A DNA stretch of 64,000 nt. It comes from Acinetobacter qingfengensis. Its GTDB lineage: Bacteria; Pseudomonadota; Gammaproteobacteria; Pseudomonadales; Moraxellaceae. Within the stretch, counting starts at the first letter, position 1. Each line of letters starts with the position of its first letter. Below are positions 29,401 through 40,279 of this stretch, piece after piece. Position numbers and translations under genes: made by a program. The stretch is from assembly GCF_008693185.1 (NCBI RefSeq), contig NZ_VXKN01000005.1, positions 186,001 through 250,000 of the forward strand, given 5' to 3'. The notes under the pieces were generated by a model, which saw only the letters and a list, made by a program, of their open reading frames with translations, had not been told where the DNA came from and ran no database searches.

Positions 29401-30912
29401 TTATCACAATTGATTTTTGACTTAAAACAAGTCAATCCTCAAGCGATGGTATCGGTAAAACTGGTATCTGAACCGGGTGTGGGGACGATTGCTGCGGGTG
29501 TTGCCAAAGCTTATGCCGATTTTATTACCATTTCTGGTTACGATGGCGGTACAGCAGCATCACCATTGTCTTCTATCCACCATGCCGGTTCGCCATGGGA
29601 ATTGGGCTTGAGTGAAGCGCATCAGGCATTACGTGTTAACGATTTGCGTGGCAAGGTACGTGTCCAAACTGACGGTGGCTTAAAAACCGGTCTGGATGTT
29701 GTAAAAGCAGCTATTCTTGGCGCAGAAAGCTTTGGTTTTGGTTCTACACCAATGATTGCTTTGGGCTGTAAATACTTGCGTATTTGTCATCTGAATAACT
29801 GCGCAACTGGTGTAGCGACACAACAAGATAAATTGCGTCAGGATCACTATATTGGTGAACCTGAAATGCTGATCAATTTCTTCCGCTTTATTGCCGAAGA
29901 AACACGTGAATGGTTGGCTGCATTAGGTGTATCTTCGCTAAAAGACTTGATTGGTCGCGTAGATTTACTGGAAATTTTACCGGGTGAAACTGATAAACAT
30001 GCCCATCTGGATTTAACACCATTGTTGCAATCACATCCATCTGCTGAAGGTAAAGCACAATATTGTCAGGTACAAGGCAACCACCCATTTGATAAAGGCC
30101 TGTTGGCGGAACAAATGGTGACAGATATGCTACCTGCTATTGAAAGCGGAGAAGGTGGCGAGTTCTCTTATAACATTGGTAACTGTGACCGTTCGATTGG
30201 CGCAAGATTATCTGGTGAAATTGCCCGCCGTCATGGCAATCTGGGGATGGAAATTGCCCCAGTTGTATTGAAGTTACAAGGTACGGCAGGTCAGTCTTTA
30301 GGTGTCTGGAATGCCGGTGGTTTGCATATCAAATTAGAAGGTGATGCGAACGACTATGTCGGTAAAGGTATGGCGGGTGGTCGTATTTCGATCTTTCCAC
30401 CACAAGGCTCACCTTTCCGTAGTCAGGAAACAGCAATTATTGGAAATACCTGTATGTATGGTGCAACAGGCGGTAAACTGTTTGCAGCAGGTACAGCAGG
30501 GGAACGTTTTGCCGTGCGTAACTCAGGTGCATTCGCAGTGATCGAAGGTGCAGGAGATCACTGCTGTGAATACATGACAGGTGGTATTGTGACTGTATTG
30601 GGTAAAGTCGGTCATAACTTCGGTGCAGGGATGACAGGCGGTTTTGCCTACGTGCTGGATTTGGACAATGATTTTGTGGATTACTATAACCATGAATTGA
30701 TTGACCTGACCCGTATTTCAACTGAATCAATGGAAGAGCATCAGCAATTCCTGATGAAGATTCTGGATGAACACATTGAGGAAACAGGTAGTGCCTGGGC
30801 GTATAAAATTCGCCATGAGTTTGATTACTACAGCCGTAAATTCTGGCTCGTCAAACCCAAAGCAGCCAATTTGTTGACCTTGCTTAAAGCAACTCAAGCC
30901 GACCCACAATAA
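26419..30912 (+). CDS. gltB: Glutamate synthase, large subunit
   Basis: NADPH-dependent GOGAT alpha subunit (1497 residues), cytosolic, turning glutamine plus 2-oxoglutarate into two glutamates. The protein carries a 28-residue propeptide ahead of the catalytic Cys29 ([11 protein letters not shown]), which must be exposed by processing. The amidotransferase domain is followed by the central and FMN-binding synthase domains ([37 protein letters not shown]), the 3Fe-4S cysteines ([20 protein letters not shown]) and the C-terminal beta-helix. Length is typical. gltD follows 71 bases later. AGAAGGG precedes the ATG. Confidence 0.97.
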   Translation: MHMPSLNNVAPTEQPDQGLYQPHEFKDNCGFGLIAHMQGEQSHHLVKTAIHSLACMTHRGGIAADGKTGDGCGLLLAMPKQLFRDEAKKISDITLSEVFAAGTIFLNTDPALAQNARNILSSELDAEGLRTIGWREVPTNNDVLGEIALRSLPKFEQILVNCPMGVTEVEFNRKLFLARRRAEQKLQNDPLFYVTTLSSKVISYKGLMMPAAIADFYTDLADERLASHICVFHQRFSTNTLPRWPLAQPFRYLAHNGEINTITANRNWSVARTPKFENPLLPGLLDLKPLVNRTGSDSSSLDNMLEILIGGGMDLFRALRMLVPPAWQNVETLDADLRAFYEFNSKHMEAWDGPAGLVIQDGRHAICMLDRNGLRPARWVITKNGYITLASEIGVWDYEPEDVISKGRVGPGQILVIDTATGKLLDTKDVSNHLKKMRPYREWLRERSLKLQGTQQLEEELVDQGLTADALKAAQKMFMVTFEERDQMLRPIAESGQEAVGSMGDDTPMAVLSRQVRHVSDFFRQQFAQVTNPPIDPLRESIVMSLETCLGREQNVFEQSPEHADRVIFSSPVLSNAKMHLIRELDRPGYERAEIDLNYPVEEGLSAAIQRICEESAQAIRDGKTLLILSDKNIREGYLPANSVMITGAVHHHLIEKGLRSDANLIIETGFARDAHQFAVFLGFGATAVYPYLAYDVINDLIAKGELLGDPIHAQANFRKGIDKGLLKVLSKMGISTVASYRGGQLFEAVGLSREVVDTCFIGVPSRIQGATFIDLENDQKKLADLAWKARKPIDQGGMLKFVFGKEYHAFNPDVINALHKAVRSGKYEHFKEYAELVNHRPVATIRDLFKLKTDHSISVEQVESVEDILPRFDSAGMSLGALSPEAHEAIAIAMNTIGGRSNSGEGGEDPARYGTIRNSKIKQIASGRFGVTPAYLTSAEVLQIKVAQGAKPGEGGQLPGGKVNSLIARLRYSVPGVTLISPPPHHDIYSIEDLSQLIFDLKQVNPQAMVSVKLVSEPGVGTIAAGVAKAYADFITISGYDGGTAASPLSSIHHAGSPWELGLSEAHQALRVNDLRGKVRVQTDGGLKTGLDVVKAAILGAESFGFGSTPMIALGCKYLRICHLNNCATGVATQQDKLRQDHYIGEPEMLINFFRFIAEETREWLAALGVSSLKDLIGRVDLLEILPGETDKHAHLDLTPLLQSHPSAEGKAQYCQVQGNHPFDKGLLAEQMVTDMLPAIESGEGGEFSYNIGNCDRSIGARLSGEIARRHGNLGMEIAPVVLKLQGTAGQSLGVWNAGGLHIKLEGDANDYVGKGMAGGRISIFPPQGSPFRSQETAIIGNTCMYGATGGKLFAAGTAGERFAVRNSGAFAVIEGAGDHCCEYMTGGIVTVLGKVGHNFGAGMTGGFAYVLDLDNDFVDYYNHELIDLTRISTESMEEHQQFLMKILDEHIEETGSAWAYKIRHEFDYYSRKFWLVKPKAANLLTLLKATQADPQ

Positions 30913-30929
30913 CATACTGCATTTAATAG

Positions 30930-32405
<1,476 letters not shown>

Positions 32406-32427
32406 ATCACAAAAGATTTAGAGCATT

Positions 32428-32463
32428 AAATAACCCGCAAACTGAATTGCGGGTTATTTTTTA
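32428..32463. terminator. Bidirectional terminator after gltD
   Basis: Perfect 11-bp stem AAATAACCCGC (32428-32438) / GCGGGTTATTT (32449-32459) with T-rich sequence on both sides. It terminates gltBD and, read on the other strand, the convergent MBL-fold gene, whose stop codon touches the stem. Confidence 0.88.
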
Positions 32464-33318
32464 TTCCCATTGCATTTCTTGCATATTGACTTTGGCACTG
32501 AGGATCAGTGCGTCTTTTTCTGATAATAATGAATATTTACTTTGCATATTTTCAATGACTTGTTGTGCATTATTCGATTGTTTCAACGCATGTTCAAAGT
32601 CATTTAAATAGTTTGAGGTAAAATGAATAGCTTGTGTCGCTGTAGGGATATCACCAATATAATGTCCCGGAATCACGACTTTAGGCTTTAAATTTATCAT
32701 TTCTTTGAGGGTATTTTGCCACTGCTGACGAGCAGCAAATGATTGCGTATCTGCTGTCCAGACATGAATTCCTGAAGATATTCCCACACCACCAACAATG
32801 ACTTTACTGCTAGGTACCCATAAATAAGCTGCGTAACGATTGTTTGCCTTAAACTCAATACGTTGACCATCCAAAGTAAGGGATGATGTTTTATAAACAG
32901 TTGGTACATAAATTTTTGATGGGGCGCCATCTTTTAACTGAGGAAACCAATATGCCTGTTTGGCATCTTTAGTCGCTTGAATATGCTCTACAACTTTCGG
33001 CGTTGCGATTACTTTTGCATTGGGAAAAGCAGATATGATCGGCTCTAAACCAAAATAAAAATCAGGATCACCCGCAGTAATAATGATGTACTGTAGGTTT
33101 TTACCACTGTCTTTGATGATTTGAACCAGCTTATTTGCATCTTTGGTATTAAACTGGGCATCTACAAGAACAGCATTTCGATCTCCCATGATCAACGTCG
33201 ATGATACCGGAAAAATTGCATTTTCCTGTGGATTATAAATTTTATAACTTAACGGAGCGGCATCTGCCACACTGATCATTGCGGCCATAAGACCGATAAT
33301 ACCTAAAATTCTTTTCAT
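32461..33318 (-). CDS. Periplasmic MBL-fold protein with altered metal motif
   Basis: Metallo-beta-lactamase-fold protein (285 residues) with a signal peptide (ILGIIGLMAAMISVADAAP), so periplasmic. The first strands match the fold (SSTLIMGDRNAVLVDAQF), and later PGHYIGD and VVGGVGISSGIHVWTADT fit the third and fourth motifs. The usual HxHxDH metal motif reads TAGDPDFYFG: both His are absent from the first part and only the Asp is present. A Zn-hydrolase activity is therefore uncertain. Relatives with TxxDPDxYxG exist in proteobacteria, I believe, so this is more likely a subfamily trait than decay. Confidence 0.8.
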   Translation of the reverse strand: MKRILGIIGLMAAMISVADAAPLSYKIYNPQENAIFPVSSTLIMGDRNAVLVDAQFNTKDANKLVQIIKDSGKNLQYIIITAGDPDFYFGLEPIISAFPNAKVIATPKVVEHIQATKDAKQAYWFPQLKDGAPSKIYVPTVYKTSSLTLDGQRIEFKANNRYAAYLWVPSSKVIVGGVGISSGIHVWTADTQSFAARQQWQNTLKEMINLKPKVVIPGHYIGDIPTATQAIHFTSNYLNDFEHALKQSNNAQQVIENMQSKYSLLSEKDALILSAKVNMQEMQWE

Positions 33319-33621
33319 AAGTTGCTCATAAAATCTGATCGTGTATATGTTTTCACTATGATCTTTAGCATAAGAGCAAAAATATAGAAATGTAAGTACT
33401 TACCTTTTGGTAAGTTTGCAATTATTTTTTGAAATATCTTGCTAAGCGCTACTCAACTTATCATAAAGAGAAAAAGTTTTTTTGTGTAAAGCATCACAAA
33501 ATTTTCTTATATTTAGCAATTATAAGTATTTTACTATACAAAATGAAAAACAAGCATTACTTTAATCGTATTACAATGCATGCTATAGCATAAAAGATAA
33601 TCAAAATTAGGTAGAGCGTAT
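33319..33621. promoter_or_regulatory. Divergent promoter region, MBL-fold gene / lemA
   Basis: A 303-bp AT-rich gap that must hold two promoters. The only clear element is a 12-bp palindrome, ATGCTATAGCAT at 33580-33591, about 30 bases before lemA, which could be part of a -10 region or an operator. I see nothing else definable. Confidence 0.35.
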
Positions 33622-34209
33622 ATGAATGTATTCAATAAAACTTTAGTGGCGGCAACAGTGGTCGTGACCTTAAACCTTACCGGTTGTGGCTATAATACCA
33701 TGCAAGTTAAGGATGAAGCCGTTGACGGGGCATGGTCAGAAGTACAGAACCAATATCAGCGTCGGGCCGATTTAGTCCCTAATCTGGTCAACGTGGTCAA
33801 AGGCTATGCCAAACATGAAGAACAGGTACTGACTGAAGTCACTCAGGCGCGTTCTAATGTTGCTGGATTGAAAGTTGATCAACAAGTTCTGGAAGATCCA
33901 GCATTATTTGAAAAATATCAACAAGCACAAAGTCAATTGACAGGCGCCTTATCCCGATTGATTGCAGTATCCGAAAACTATCCTGATTTGAAAGCCAATC
34001 AACAATTTCAGGCCTTACAGGTACAGCTTGAAGGTACAGAAAATCGTATCGCTGTAGCACGTAACCGTTATATCCAGACAGTGCAGGATTACAATAGCTA
34101 TGTACGTCAATTCCCACAAGTAATGACCGCCAAAGTGATCGGTATGAAACCAAAACCAAACTTTAGTGCCGAAACTGGTGCAGAAAAAGCCCCAACAGTA
34201 AATTTCTAA
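33622..34209 (+). CDS. lemA: LemA-family lipoprotein
   Basis: Envelope protein of 195 residues with a lipobox (LNLTGCGYN). The body is the four-helix LemA fold; its hallmark segment QNQYQRRADLVPNLVNVVKGYA plus YPDLKANQQFQALQVQLEGTENRIAVARNRYI is fully conserved. The family is widespread but its biochemical role is unknown. It is the first gene of a three-gene operon with two TPM-domain proteins, a common pairing that suggests a shared envelope function. Confidence 0.9.
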   Translation: MNVFNKTLVAATVVVTLNLTGCGYNTMQVKDEAVDGAWSEVQNQYQRRADLVPNLVNVVKGYAKHEEQVLTEVTQARSNVAGLKVDQQVLEDPALFEKYQQAQSQLTGALSRLIAVSENYPDLKANQQFQALQVQLEGTENRIAVARNRYIQTVQDYNSYVRQFPQVMTAKVIGMKPKPNFSAETGAEKAPTVNF

Positions 34210-34234
34210 GGTTTCACTGTTGAGGAGAGGATGG

Positions 34235-35335
34235 ATGCGGCATTATCTACAAGATTTAAAACCATATTTGAAACAAATACTGAGATCAGTATTTTTGTTT
34301 CCAATAGTATTTCTGTCCATCCTGTGTACATTTTCTTATGCGGAAACAGCATCTGCACAAGGCGATCAGTCGGATGATGTCGTGATTGCCCGACAAATTC
34401 TAAAACAGCAGCAACAAAATAACCCATCCACGGTGGCAAAAGAACAGACCAATGTCTCTGCTTCCGTTGATACGCAAAGTACTGCATCGGTCACTGCTGC
34501 CAGCAGTGATCAATCTGCTGTCGTGCAATTGCCGGCACTCAATGCTCCCATAATTGATCCAACACATGTTTTAAGTACAGAACAGAACCAACAGCTTAGC
34601 CAGCAAATTAAAACCATTTATGATGCTGGTAAAGCCCAAATCGGCATAGTGATTGTACCGACCACTGGACAGCAGGATATTTTTGATTATGCCATGCACA
34701 TTGCAGATCAATGGAAACTGGGTACTGCCAAGCATGACAATGGGTTATTAATCGTGGTTGCCGTGAATGACCGTAGAATACAGATTCTCACTGGTTATGG
34801 TCTGGAAGGCGTACTTCCGGATATTGTGAATTATCAAATTATTCAAAATCAAATTACACCATATTTTAAACAAAATCAGTATGCACAGGGCTTGCAAACA
34901 GGGCTAAAAGAAATAGATCGAATACTGAGTCTTGATCCGGAAATTGCCAAACAACAGGCAGATGTTTTAAAAGAACGACAAAATCAGGCACATGCCCATC
35001 AGCAAGCAGTGTCGAATATGATGAAATATTCGATTGCCATTCTCATCATTGCTGTGATTGCTTCACTCTTTGTTGGTCGAAAAATTGCGTCAATTGGTGC
35101 GGGTGCTGCCGGTATTGCCGCAGGCGTGATCAGTGGTGTGGGATTGGGAATGAGCTTGCTCATTGGTGGCGGATTATTTTTGTTAATTATTAGCTCTATT
35201 GCACAACTAATTCTACAAGCAATTGCCAGTGGCGGTGGTGGTCGAGGTGGCTCCGGTGGCGGCTTTGGTGGGGGTGGTGGATACAGTGGCGGCGGTGGTG
35301 GCTTTGGTGGGGGAGGAGCTTCAGGATCATGGTAA
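34235..35335 (+). CDS. TPM-domain membrane protein with Gly-rich tail (YgcG type)
   Basis: Protein of 366 residues: signal peptide (FLFPIVFLSILCTFSYAE), Gln/Ser-rich linker, TPM domain (~residues 105-225; AQIGIVIVPTTGQQDIFDYA, then RRIQILTGYGLEGVLPD), two transmembrane helices near residues 265-335, and a C-terminal tail of nearly pure Gly/Ser. This is the YgcG/Psb32-like layout. ATG 34235 with GAGGAGAGG upstream is preferred over the TTG at 34220. It follows lemA by 25 bases and overlaps the next gene by seven. Confidence 0.88.
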   Translation: MRHYLQDLKPYLKQILRSVFLFPIVFLSILCTFSYAETASAQGDQSDDVVIARQILKQQQQNNPSTVAKEQTNVSASVDTQSTASVTAASSDQSAVVQLPALNAPIIDPTHVLSTEQNQQLSQQIKTIYDAGKAQIGIVIVPTTGQQDIFDYAMHIADQWKLGTAKHDNGLLIVVAVNDRRIQILTGYGLEGVLPDIVNYQIIQNQITPYFKQNQYAQGLQTGLKEIDRILSLDPEIAKQQADVLKERQNQAHAHQQAVSNMMKYSIAILIIAVIASLFVGRKIASIGAGAAGIAAGVISGVGLGMSLLIGGGLFLLIISSIAQLILQAIASGGGGRGGSGGGFGGGGGYSGGGGGFGGGGASGSW

Positions 35336-35889
35336 ATCAGACAGACTCGCAAACTGTATTTGCAAGCAAAAATACAATAGATACACATCAGCTTAGTTTG
35401 ACTCGCTGGCTTAAACATGTATTTTGTTTTAAATCCTCTAAACGCTTACTCAATGCAGCGCAATGTCAGCAAATTGCAACAGCCATTGCTGCGGCAGAGA
35501 ATGGTCATCGTGGGGAAATTCAGATCATTATTGAAGGTAGCTTACCAAGCTTGATTGCACTGGATACCAACGTGCGACAACGGGCAGAACAATTATTTGC
35601 CGAATATCGGGTTTGGGATACCGAATTTAACAGTGGAATTTTGATTTATATCAATTTGTGTGAGAAAAAATTAGAACTGGTTGCTGACCGAGGAATTCAT
35701 CAGGCTGTTCATGCCACTTGCTGGGATGAAATTTGTCAGAAGATGCTGCCGTACTTTAAACAGCAGCAATATGTAGACGGCTTGTGCTTTGGAATTGAAC
35801 AAATCGGTGAAAAATTGGCAACTTTTTACGCTGATAATCAAGCAGATCCTAAAGGTAATGAATTGTCTGATTTGCCGAAGTTATTGTAG
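35329..35889 (+). CDS. Second TPM-domain protein
   Basis: Protein of 186 residues, without a signal peptide or evident membrane segment, whose C-terminal part has a TPM-like domain (GEIQIIIEGSLPSLIAL; TEFNSGILIYINLCEKKLELVADRGI; QQQYVDGLCFGIEQIGEKL). The ATG overlaps the end of the preceding TPM gene (ATGGTAA), so translation is probably coupled. The LemA plus two TPM proteins may form a complex, one TPM protein in the membrane and one soluble; this is inference. Confidence 0.85.
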   Translation: MVNQTDSQTVFASKNTIDTHQLSLTRWLKHVFCFKSSKRLLNAAQCQQIATAIAAAENGHRGEIQIIIEGSLPSLIALDTNVRQRAEQLFAEYRVWDTEFNSGILIYINLCEKKLELVADRGIHQAVHATCWDEICQKMLPYFKQQQYVDGLCFGIEQIGEKLATFYADNQADPKGNELSDLPKLL

Positions 35890-36098
35890 TTTAAAACGGA
35901 TGTTACTACAAAACTAATTCTTCTAGTATATATAATATTTTATTGTAATTATTAAGATATTTAAGCTATTGTCTTAAATTCGATGATTTTTTTATTAAAA
36001 TGATGTACCTTTTACATTAAGATAACTAAGTTTTTGTTTATTCTACTTGAGAATAATTACATTGTTTATTTTTGGAATATGGAAAGATATAAGATTGT
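35890..36098 (+). promoter_or_regulatory. AT-rich gap before the glycosyltransferase genes
   Basis: A 209-bp, strongly AT-rich gap that marks the border with a region of higher AT content. It should hold the promoter of the two GT4 genes. I found no ops/JUMPstart element and no terminator with a GC-rich stem. Confidence 0.3.
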
Positions 36099-37238
36099 AT
36101 GAAGAATAATAAATCAATATTAATTATTACTCGAAATCTTCCCCCCTTAGTCGGAGGTATGGAGCGATTAAACTGGCATATTGCAGATGAACTTTCAAAA
36201 ATACATCAAGTAAGTATTGTTAGTCATAAAGAAGCAAGAAAACAAGCACCTAAAGATGCGAAATTTTATATTGCTCCCTTATCACCATTGCCATTGTTTT
36301 TAATTGTATCGTTTTTAAAGGCATTCTGGATATGCTTAATAAAACGGCCTAATATCCTCTTTGCAGGAAGTGGTTTGACAGCTCCGATTGCCGTCATTCT
36401 TGCCAAAATTTTTAGAATAAAAAGTATTGTATATATTCACGGATTAGATATTGCAACTGATAATAAACTTTACAATTTATTCTGGATTCCATGTATTCGC
36501 TCTGCAAACCAGATTATCGCTAATAGCATACCTACTTACCAAATTTGTATAAATAAAAAAGTTGATAAAAATAAGTTAAGTATTGTTCATCCCGGTGTAA
36601 GTTATCCAGCAAAACCACAAGATATTGAACTTATCGAAGAATTAAAAAATAAATATCAGTTACATGATAAGAAAATTCTTATTTCTGTTGGACGTTTAAC
36701 AGAACGTAAGGGTTTAAATGAATTTATTGATTTAAGCTTTTCTAAGATTGTAAAAGCAATACCTAATACAATTTTAGTGATTATTGGCGATACTCCAAGC
36801 CAATCTTTAAACAAAAATCTACAATCAAAAGAGTTAATTTTATCTACCGCAAAATTTCATCAAGTTGAGCATAATATAATTTTTATTGGCAATATTAATG
36901 ACGATAATATTTTATCAAGTTTTTATTATTTAGCTGATATACATGTATTTCCTGTAAAACATATTCCAAAAGATCCAGAAGGTTTTGGGATGGTGGCAAT
37001 TGAAGCGGCTGCACATAGTACACCTACTATTGCATTTGCTACAGGAGGAATTATAGATGCTGTTAAATCGGATGTATCAGGTTATCTAGTCGAATTAGAT
37101 AATTATGAGCAATTAACAGCACAAATTATTGAATTACTTGAAAATCCAGAACAGATTAAACCAGAAAAATGTAAGGCTTTTGCAGAAGGTTTTGCGTGGT
37201 ATAATTTAGCTAATAAATTAAAAAATATCATAAATTAG
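36099..37238 (+). CDS. GT4-family glycosyltransferase
   Basis: Retaining GT-B glycosyltransferase (379 residues), probably at the cytosolic face of the inner membrane. The N-terminal Rossmann half starts ILIITRNLPPLVGGMERLNWHIADEL; the C-terminal half has the nucleotide-sugar motif SVGRLTERKGLNEFIDL and the E-x7-E site PEGFGMVAIEAAAHSTPTIA. Codon usage is more AT-rich than in gltBD. The next GT4 gene begins 17 bases later, so they form a unit. Acceptor and sugar cannot be predicted. Confidence 0.9.
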   Translation: MKNNKSILIITRNLPPLVGGMERLNWHIADELSKIHQVSIVSHKEARKQAPKDAKFYIAPLSPLPLFLIVSFLKAFWICLIKRPNILFAGSGLTAPIAVILAKIFRIKSIVYIHGLDIATDNKLYNLFWIPCIRSANQIIANSIPTYQICINKKVDKNKLSIVHPGVSYPAKPQDIELIEELKNKYQLHDKKILISVGRLTERKGLNEFIDLSFSKIVKAIPNTILVIIGDTPSQSLNKNLQSKELILSTAKFHQVEHNIIFIGNINDDNILSSFYYLADIHVFPVKHIPKDPEGFGMVAIEAAAHSTPTIAFATGGIIDAVKSDVSGYLVELDNYEQLTAQIIELLENPEQIKPEKCKAFAEGFAWYNLANKLKNIIN

Positions 37239-37255
37239 ATTGTAAAGGAGTATTC

Positions 37256-38272
37256 GTGACTAAGCCAGCAATATGGTTTCCCACTATTCGTACAGGAAGT
37301 GGTTCGGATGTATTTACTGAACAGCTAGTTAATGGATTAAATAAACAGGGTGTGCTTGCTGAAATTAGTTGGTTACCACATCATGCTGAATATTTACCTT
37401 GGCTAGTACATAAACCTCAAAAACCAGACTGGGCTAATATTGTACATATTAATTCTTGGTTACATCCAAAATTTTTACCTGATAATATTCCTATTATTAC
37501 TAATGTCCATCTTTGTGTACAAGATAAAGCTTTGCTACCTTACAAATCTATGGCACAAAAAATTTATCATCAATTATGGATTACACCAATTGAACGCCAC
37601 AATATCAAGCAGGCAAATAAAGTGATTGCTGTTAGCCATTATACTGCCAAGCAAGTAATTTCTTTTTTTAATATTAATAATGTAGGTGTTATTTATAATG
37701 GTATAGATACAGAAATTTTTACACCCTCTCAAATACCAAAGGCTAAAAGGCCTTTTCGTATTTTATTTGCAGGAAACCATTCTAAACGGAAAGGCTTTGA
37801 TTTACTTCCTGAGATTATGCAACAGCTTGGCGCAGATTTTGAGCTATATTATACTGGTAATCGTGAAGATGCCTCCTATAATCTACCTAAAAATATGTAT
37901 GCTTTGCCACGTTTAAATTATCCTTTAGAAATGGCTAAAGCTTATCAAGATGCTGATGCTTTATTATTTCCCACTCGATTAGAAGGTTTTGGATTAGTTG
38001 TTGCTGAAGCGATGGCTTGTGGGTTACCAGTAGTTGTTGCTAACAGTTCTGCATTACCAGAATTAGTTGAACATAATCTGTCGGGTCTACTCTGTAAAAA
38101 AGATGATGTGCATAGCTTTGTTGTAAACATTAAAAAATTACAGTCAGATAAACAACTACAATTGACCCTCTCAAGAAATTCTAGTGCCCGAATCCAAACA
38201 CAATTCAATATGAATAATATGATTGAAAACTATATTAAAATTTATAAATTGCTACTTAATGAAAAACATTGA
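37256..38272 (+). CDS. GT4-family glycosyltransferase
   Basis: GT-B glycosyltransferase of 338 residues, with start codon GTG at 37256 and AAGGAG upstream. N-terminal part PTIRTGSGSDVFTEQLVNGL; C-terminal nucleotide-sugar motif FAGNHSKRKGFDLLPEI and E-x7-E site LEGFGLVVAEAMACGLPVVV. It converges on the GT32-like gene with only 12 bases between them, and no terminator is visible there. It is probably part of the same surface-glycan pathway as the genes on the opposite strand. Confidence 0.9.
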   Translation: MTKPAIWFPTIRTGSGSDVFTEQLVNGLNKQGVLAEISWLPHHAEYLPWLVHKPQKPDWANIVHINSWLHPKFLPDNIPIITNVHLCVQDKALLPYKSMAQKIYHQLWITPIERHNIKQANKVIAVSHYTAKQVISFFNINNVGVIYNGIDTEIFTPSQIPKAKRPFRILFAGNHSKRKGFDLLPEIMQQLGADFELYYTGNREDASYNLPKNMYALPRLNYPLEMAKAYQDADALLFPTRLEGFGLVVAEAMACGLPVVVANSSALPELVEHNLSGLLCKKDDVHSFVVNIKKLQSDKQLQLTLSRNSSARIQTQFNMNNMIENYIKIYKLLLNEKH

Positions 38273-38284
38273 GAAGTGTTAATA

Positions 38285-39184
38285 TTAAAAATTTTTTAAA
38301 TTATGTATTAATGCAGTGAGTTCTTCTTTAGGAGTTAGCTTATTAGTAGGATTTTTGAAAAAAATTTTATATATAAAATAATAAAAAAATAAAAAACAGA
38401 ATCTAAATATAATGAAAGTTTTATATGAAAATATTTCATAATTTGTTCTTGGTAGGATAATGGGCTCTGAAATTAGGCTGTAGTGATTTCTCATAATTTT
38501 TATATGATCTGAATTATTCTTTAATAGTGTATATTCTAATGAAAAAATCTGATGTGACCGAGCGTATCGGTGTGAAAAATTAGGTCTTAACGGATGAATT
38601 GCTAATGTGTATACGATTGGACCAGTGAGTTTGAGGACCCCACGTTTTGCAACACTATGTTTCCATGGGTTATAGTGTTTTATATTGTATATTACATGAT
38701 CTATAACAGCTTTTAAAAAAGGGGAATTTGGTTTTGTAATAATATACCATTGTTGATATTCCCCATAGGGGATATGCCGTAATTCAATTTTTAACCCCGC
38801 TCTTTTAAATTCTCCATTTTCATTTGGCCAATTTGAAATAAAAAATTCATCTTCGGGTTTAATTAGTTCAGACAGAGGAATTTCACAAGAGCTTTTTATA
38901 TCAAGATAAATTCCTCCTTCTTTATATAATAGTAAGTAACGAAAGAAATCTGCTTTAGCAGCACCATAAGATGGATTAATCAAATTATATAAATTAAGCA
39001 TTTCTTTACCATAATTTTTTAGAATATAAAGTGAGCATTGATTGTCATCATAAAATTTATATTCCCAGTCAGGGTTTTTTAATTTTAACCTTTCTACTAT
39101 ACGTTTAATTTCAACAGGCAATACAGTTGAGTGATAAGTTTGATGAATAGTTTTTGGAATATGATCTATAGAGATATTTTTCAT
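38285..39184 (-). CDS. GT32-like glycosyltransferase
   Basis: Protein of 299 residues with the GT32/OCH1-type (capsular polysaccharide) signature: IPKTIHQTYHS at the N-terminus, WEYKFYDDNQC, AAKADFFRYLLLYKEGGIYLDIKSS with the DXD-like site as LDIK. A hydrophobic stretch near residues 255-275 (FIIFRFCFLFFYYFIYKIFF) suggests membrane attachment. It overlaps the Stealth gene by four bases (ATGA), so the two are translated together. Confidence 0.82.
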   Translation of the reverse strand: MKNISIDHIPKTIHQTYHSTVLPVEIKRIVERLKLKNPDWEYKFYDDNQCSLYILKNYGKEMLNLYNLINPSYGAAKADFFRYLLLYKEGGIYLDIKSSCEIPLSELIKPEDEFFISNWPNENGEFKRAGLKIELRHIPYGEYQQWYIITKPNSPFLKAVIDHVIYNIKHYNPWKHSVAKRGVLKLTGPIVYTLAIHPLRPNFSHRYARSHQIFSLEYTLLKNNSDHIKIMRNHYSLISEPIILPRTNYEIFSYKTFIIFRFCFLFFYYFIYKIFFKNPTNKLTPKEELTALIHNLKNF

Positions 39185-40200
39185 ATTACTTTCTCAAAAG
39201 AGCTCATTGATGGAAACTTTTCTAGAAAAGCTGTAGTTAACCTCATTTTTAAGATAATAAAATTCTCTAAATTTTCATGATCATTAATACATATCTCATT
39301 CACATCTTCATTTAAAAGGACTTTGGCTATTTGATCAATATTATTTAAGTCAATATTATAAAAATATCCACGATGATGTTTGTTGACTGGATAAAATCTT
39401 CCCTCAGCTAAACTCCAATAACGAAATAAATATGTATTGACTTCACCTTCACCTCTAAATTTATGTGCAGACATACTTGTTAAAAATTCATTTTCTTTTT
39501 CCCACACATTATTAAAAATATTCTTTAACATTGGTGCAGATAAGTGATAATCATGAAATGCAGAAAAATTTTCATATGGAAGTTGAAGCATGTTTTTAAA
39601 ATTATCAATTAGTCTATAATTTATATTAAATATTTTTGAAATATTCTTATACATTATTTCTTTTTTATTAAAATGGTTGTTTATAATACTCGCACAAGTG
39701 TGCCTTACTATAGACCATGGATTTTTATTACCTACAGAATATAATGGTTCCATCAATAATTGATCACAGGGTAAGCCATTTTTAAAAAAATAATCAGGAG
39801 AAATATCTTTATTAATAAATACATCATCATTAAAATAAACAAATTTTTCAGCAAGATCATTTATATTGTGTAAATGAATCCCAATAACTTGAGAGTTAAA
39901 AGTTGGCAAAAAATCTCTTGGGATAATATCCACATGCTTTACTAAGCTTAATTTTTTGTGGTTAATATTTAACCATTTTGGGTAGTGACCAGAAGTGACC
40001 AGATGGATTTTACGTACCCATGGGCAATATTTTTCAACTGCCCTAAACCAAAAGTGAAAATTATCCCAATCTCTGAATCTAGCATCATTCACAGCGTGAG
40101 AACTTATATTTTTATCTTTGTTTTTATTAAGATAGTATTGCTCTTGCCACTCTGGATCATTGCTATCTAACCAAGTCACAACAAAATCTATGTCAGACAT
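39181..40200 (-). CDS. Stealth-family sugar-phosphate transferase
   Basis: Protein of 339 residues with the Stealth conserved regions: CR1 DIDFVVTWLDSNDPEWQEQY, CR2 (ARFRDWDNFHFWFRAVEKYCPWVRKIHLVTSGHYPKWL, then FNSQVIGIHLHNINDLAEKFVYFNDDVFI), the CR3-like HTCASII, and an incomplete end. Family members transfer hexose-1-phosphate to build phosphodiester-linked surface polysaccharides in pathogens, GlcNAc-1-phosphotransferase being the animal relative. It is the fifth gene after the pilin in the - strand series, 79 bases after the flippase. Confidence 0.88.
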   Translation of the reverse strand: MSDIDFVVTWLDSNDPEWQEQYYLNKNKDKNISSHAVNDARFRDWDNFHFWFRAVEKYCPWVRKIHLVTSGHYPKWLNINHKKLSLVKHVDIIPRDFLPTFNSQVIGIHLHNINDLAEKFVYFNDDVFINKDISPDYFFKNGLPCDQLLMEPLYSVGNKNPWSIVRHTCASIINNHFNKKEIMYKNISKIFNINYRLIDNFKNMLQLPYENFSAFHDYHLSAPMLKNIFNNVWEKENEFLTSMSAHKFRGEGEVNTYLFRYWSLAEGRFYPVNKHHRGYFYNIDLNNIDQIAKVLLNEDVNEICINDHENLENFIILKMRLTTAFLEKFPSMSSFEKVI

Positions 40201-40279
40201 TTAATAATTATCCTCAATTAATTAAGATAAAATCTGTAATCCGATTATGCCCCAACGCATATTATTTTTTAACACAATT

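Noticed and set aside
32461..33318. MBL-fold gene as a pseudogene
   Set aside because: The frame, signal peptide, length and remaining motifs are intact; only the metal motif differs.
34999..35418. Pro-rich 139-codon frame on the minus strand
   Set aside because: Poly-Pro arises only from the complement of the Gly-repeat tail of the TPM protein.
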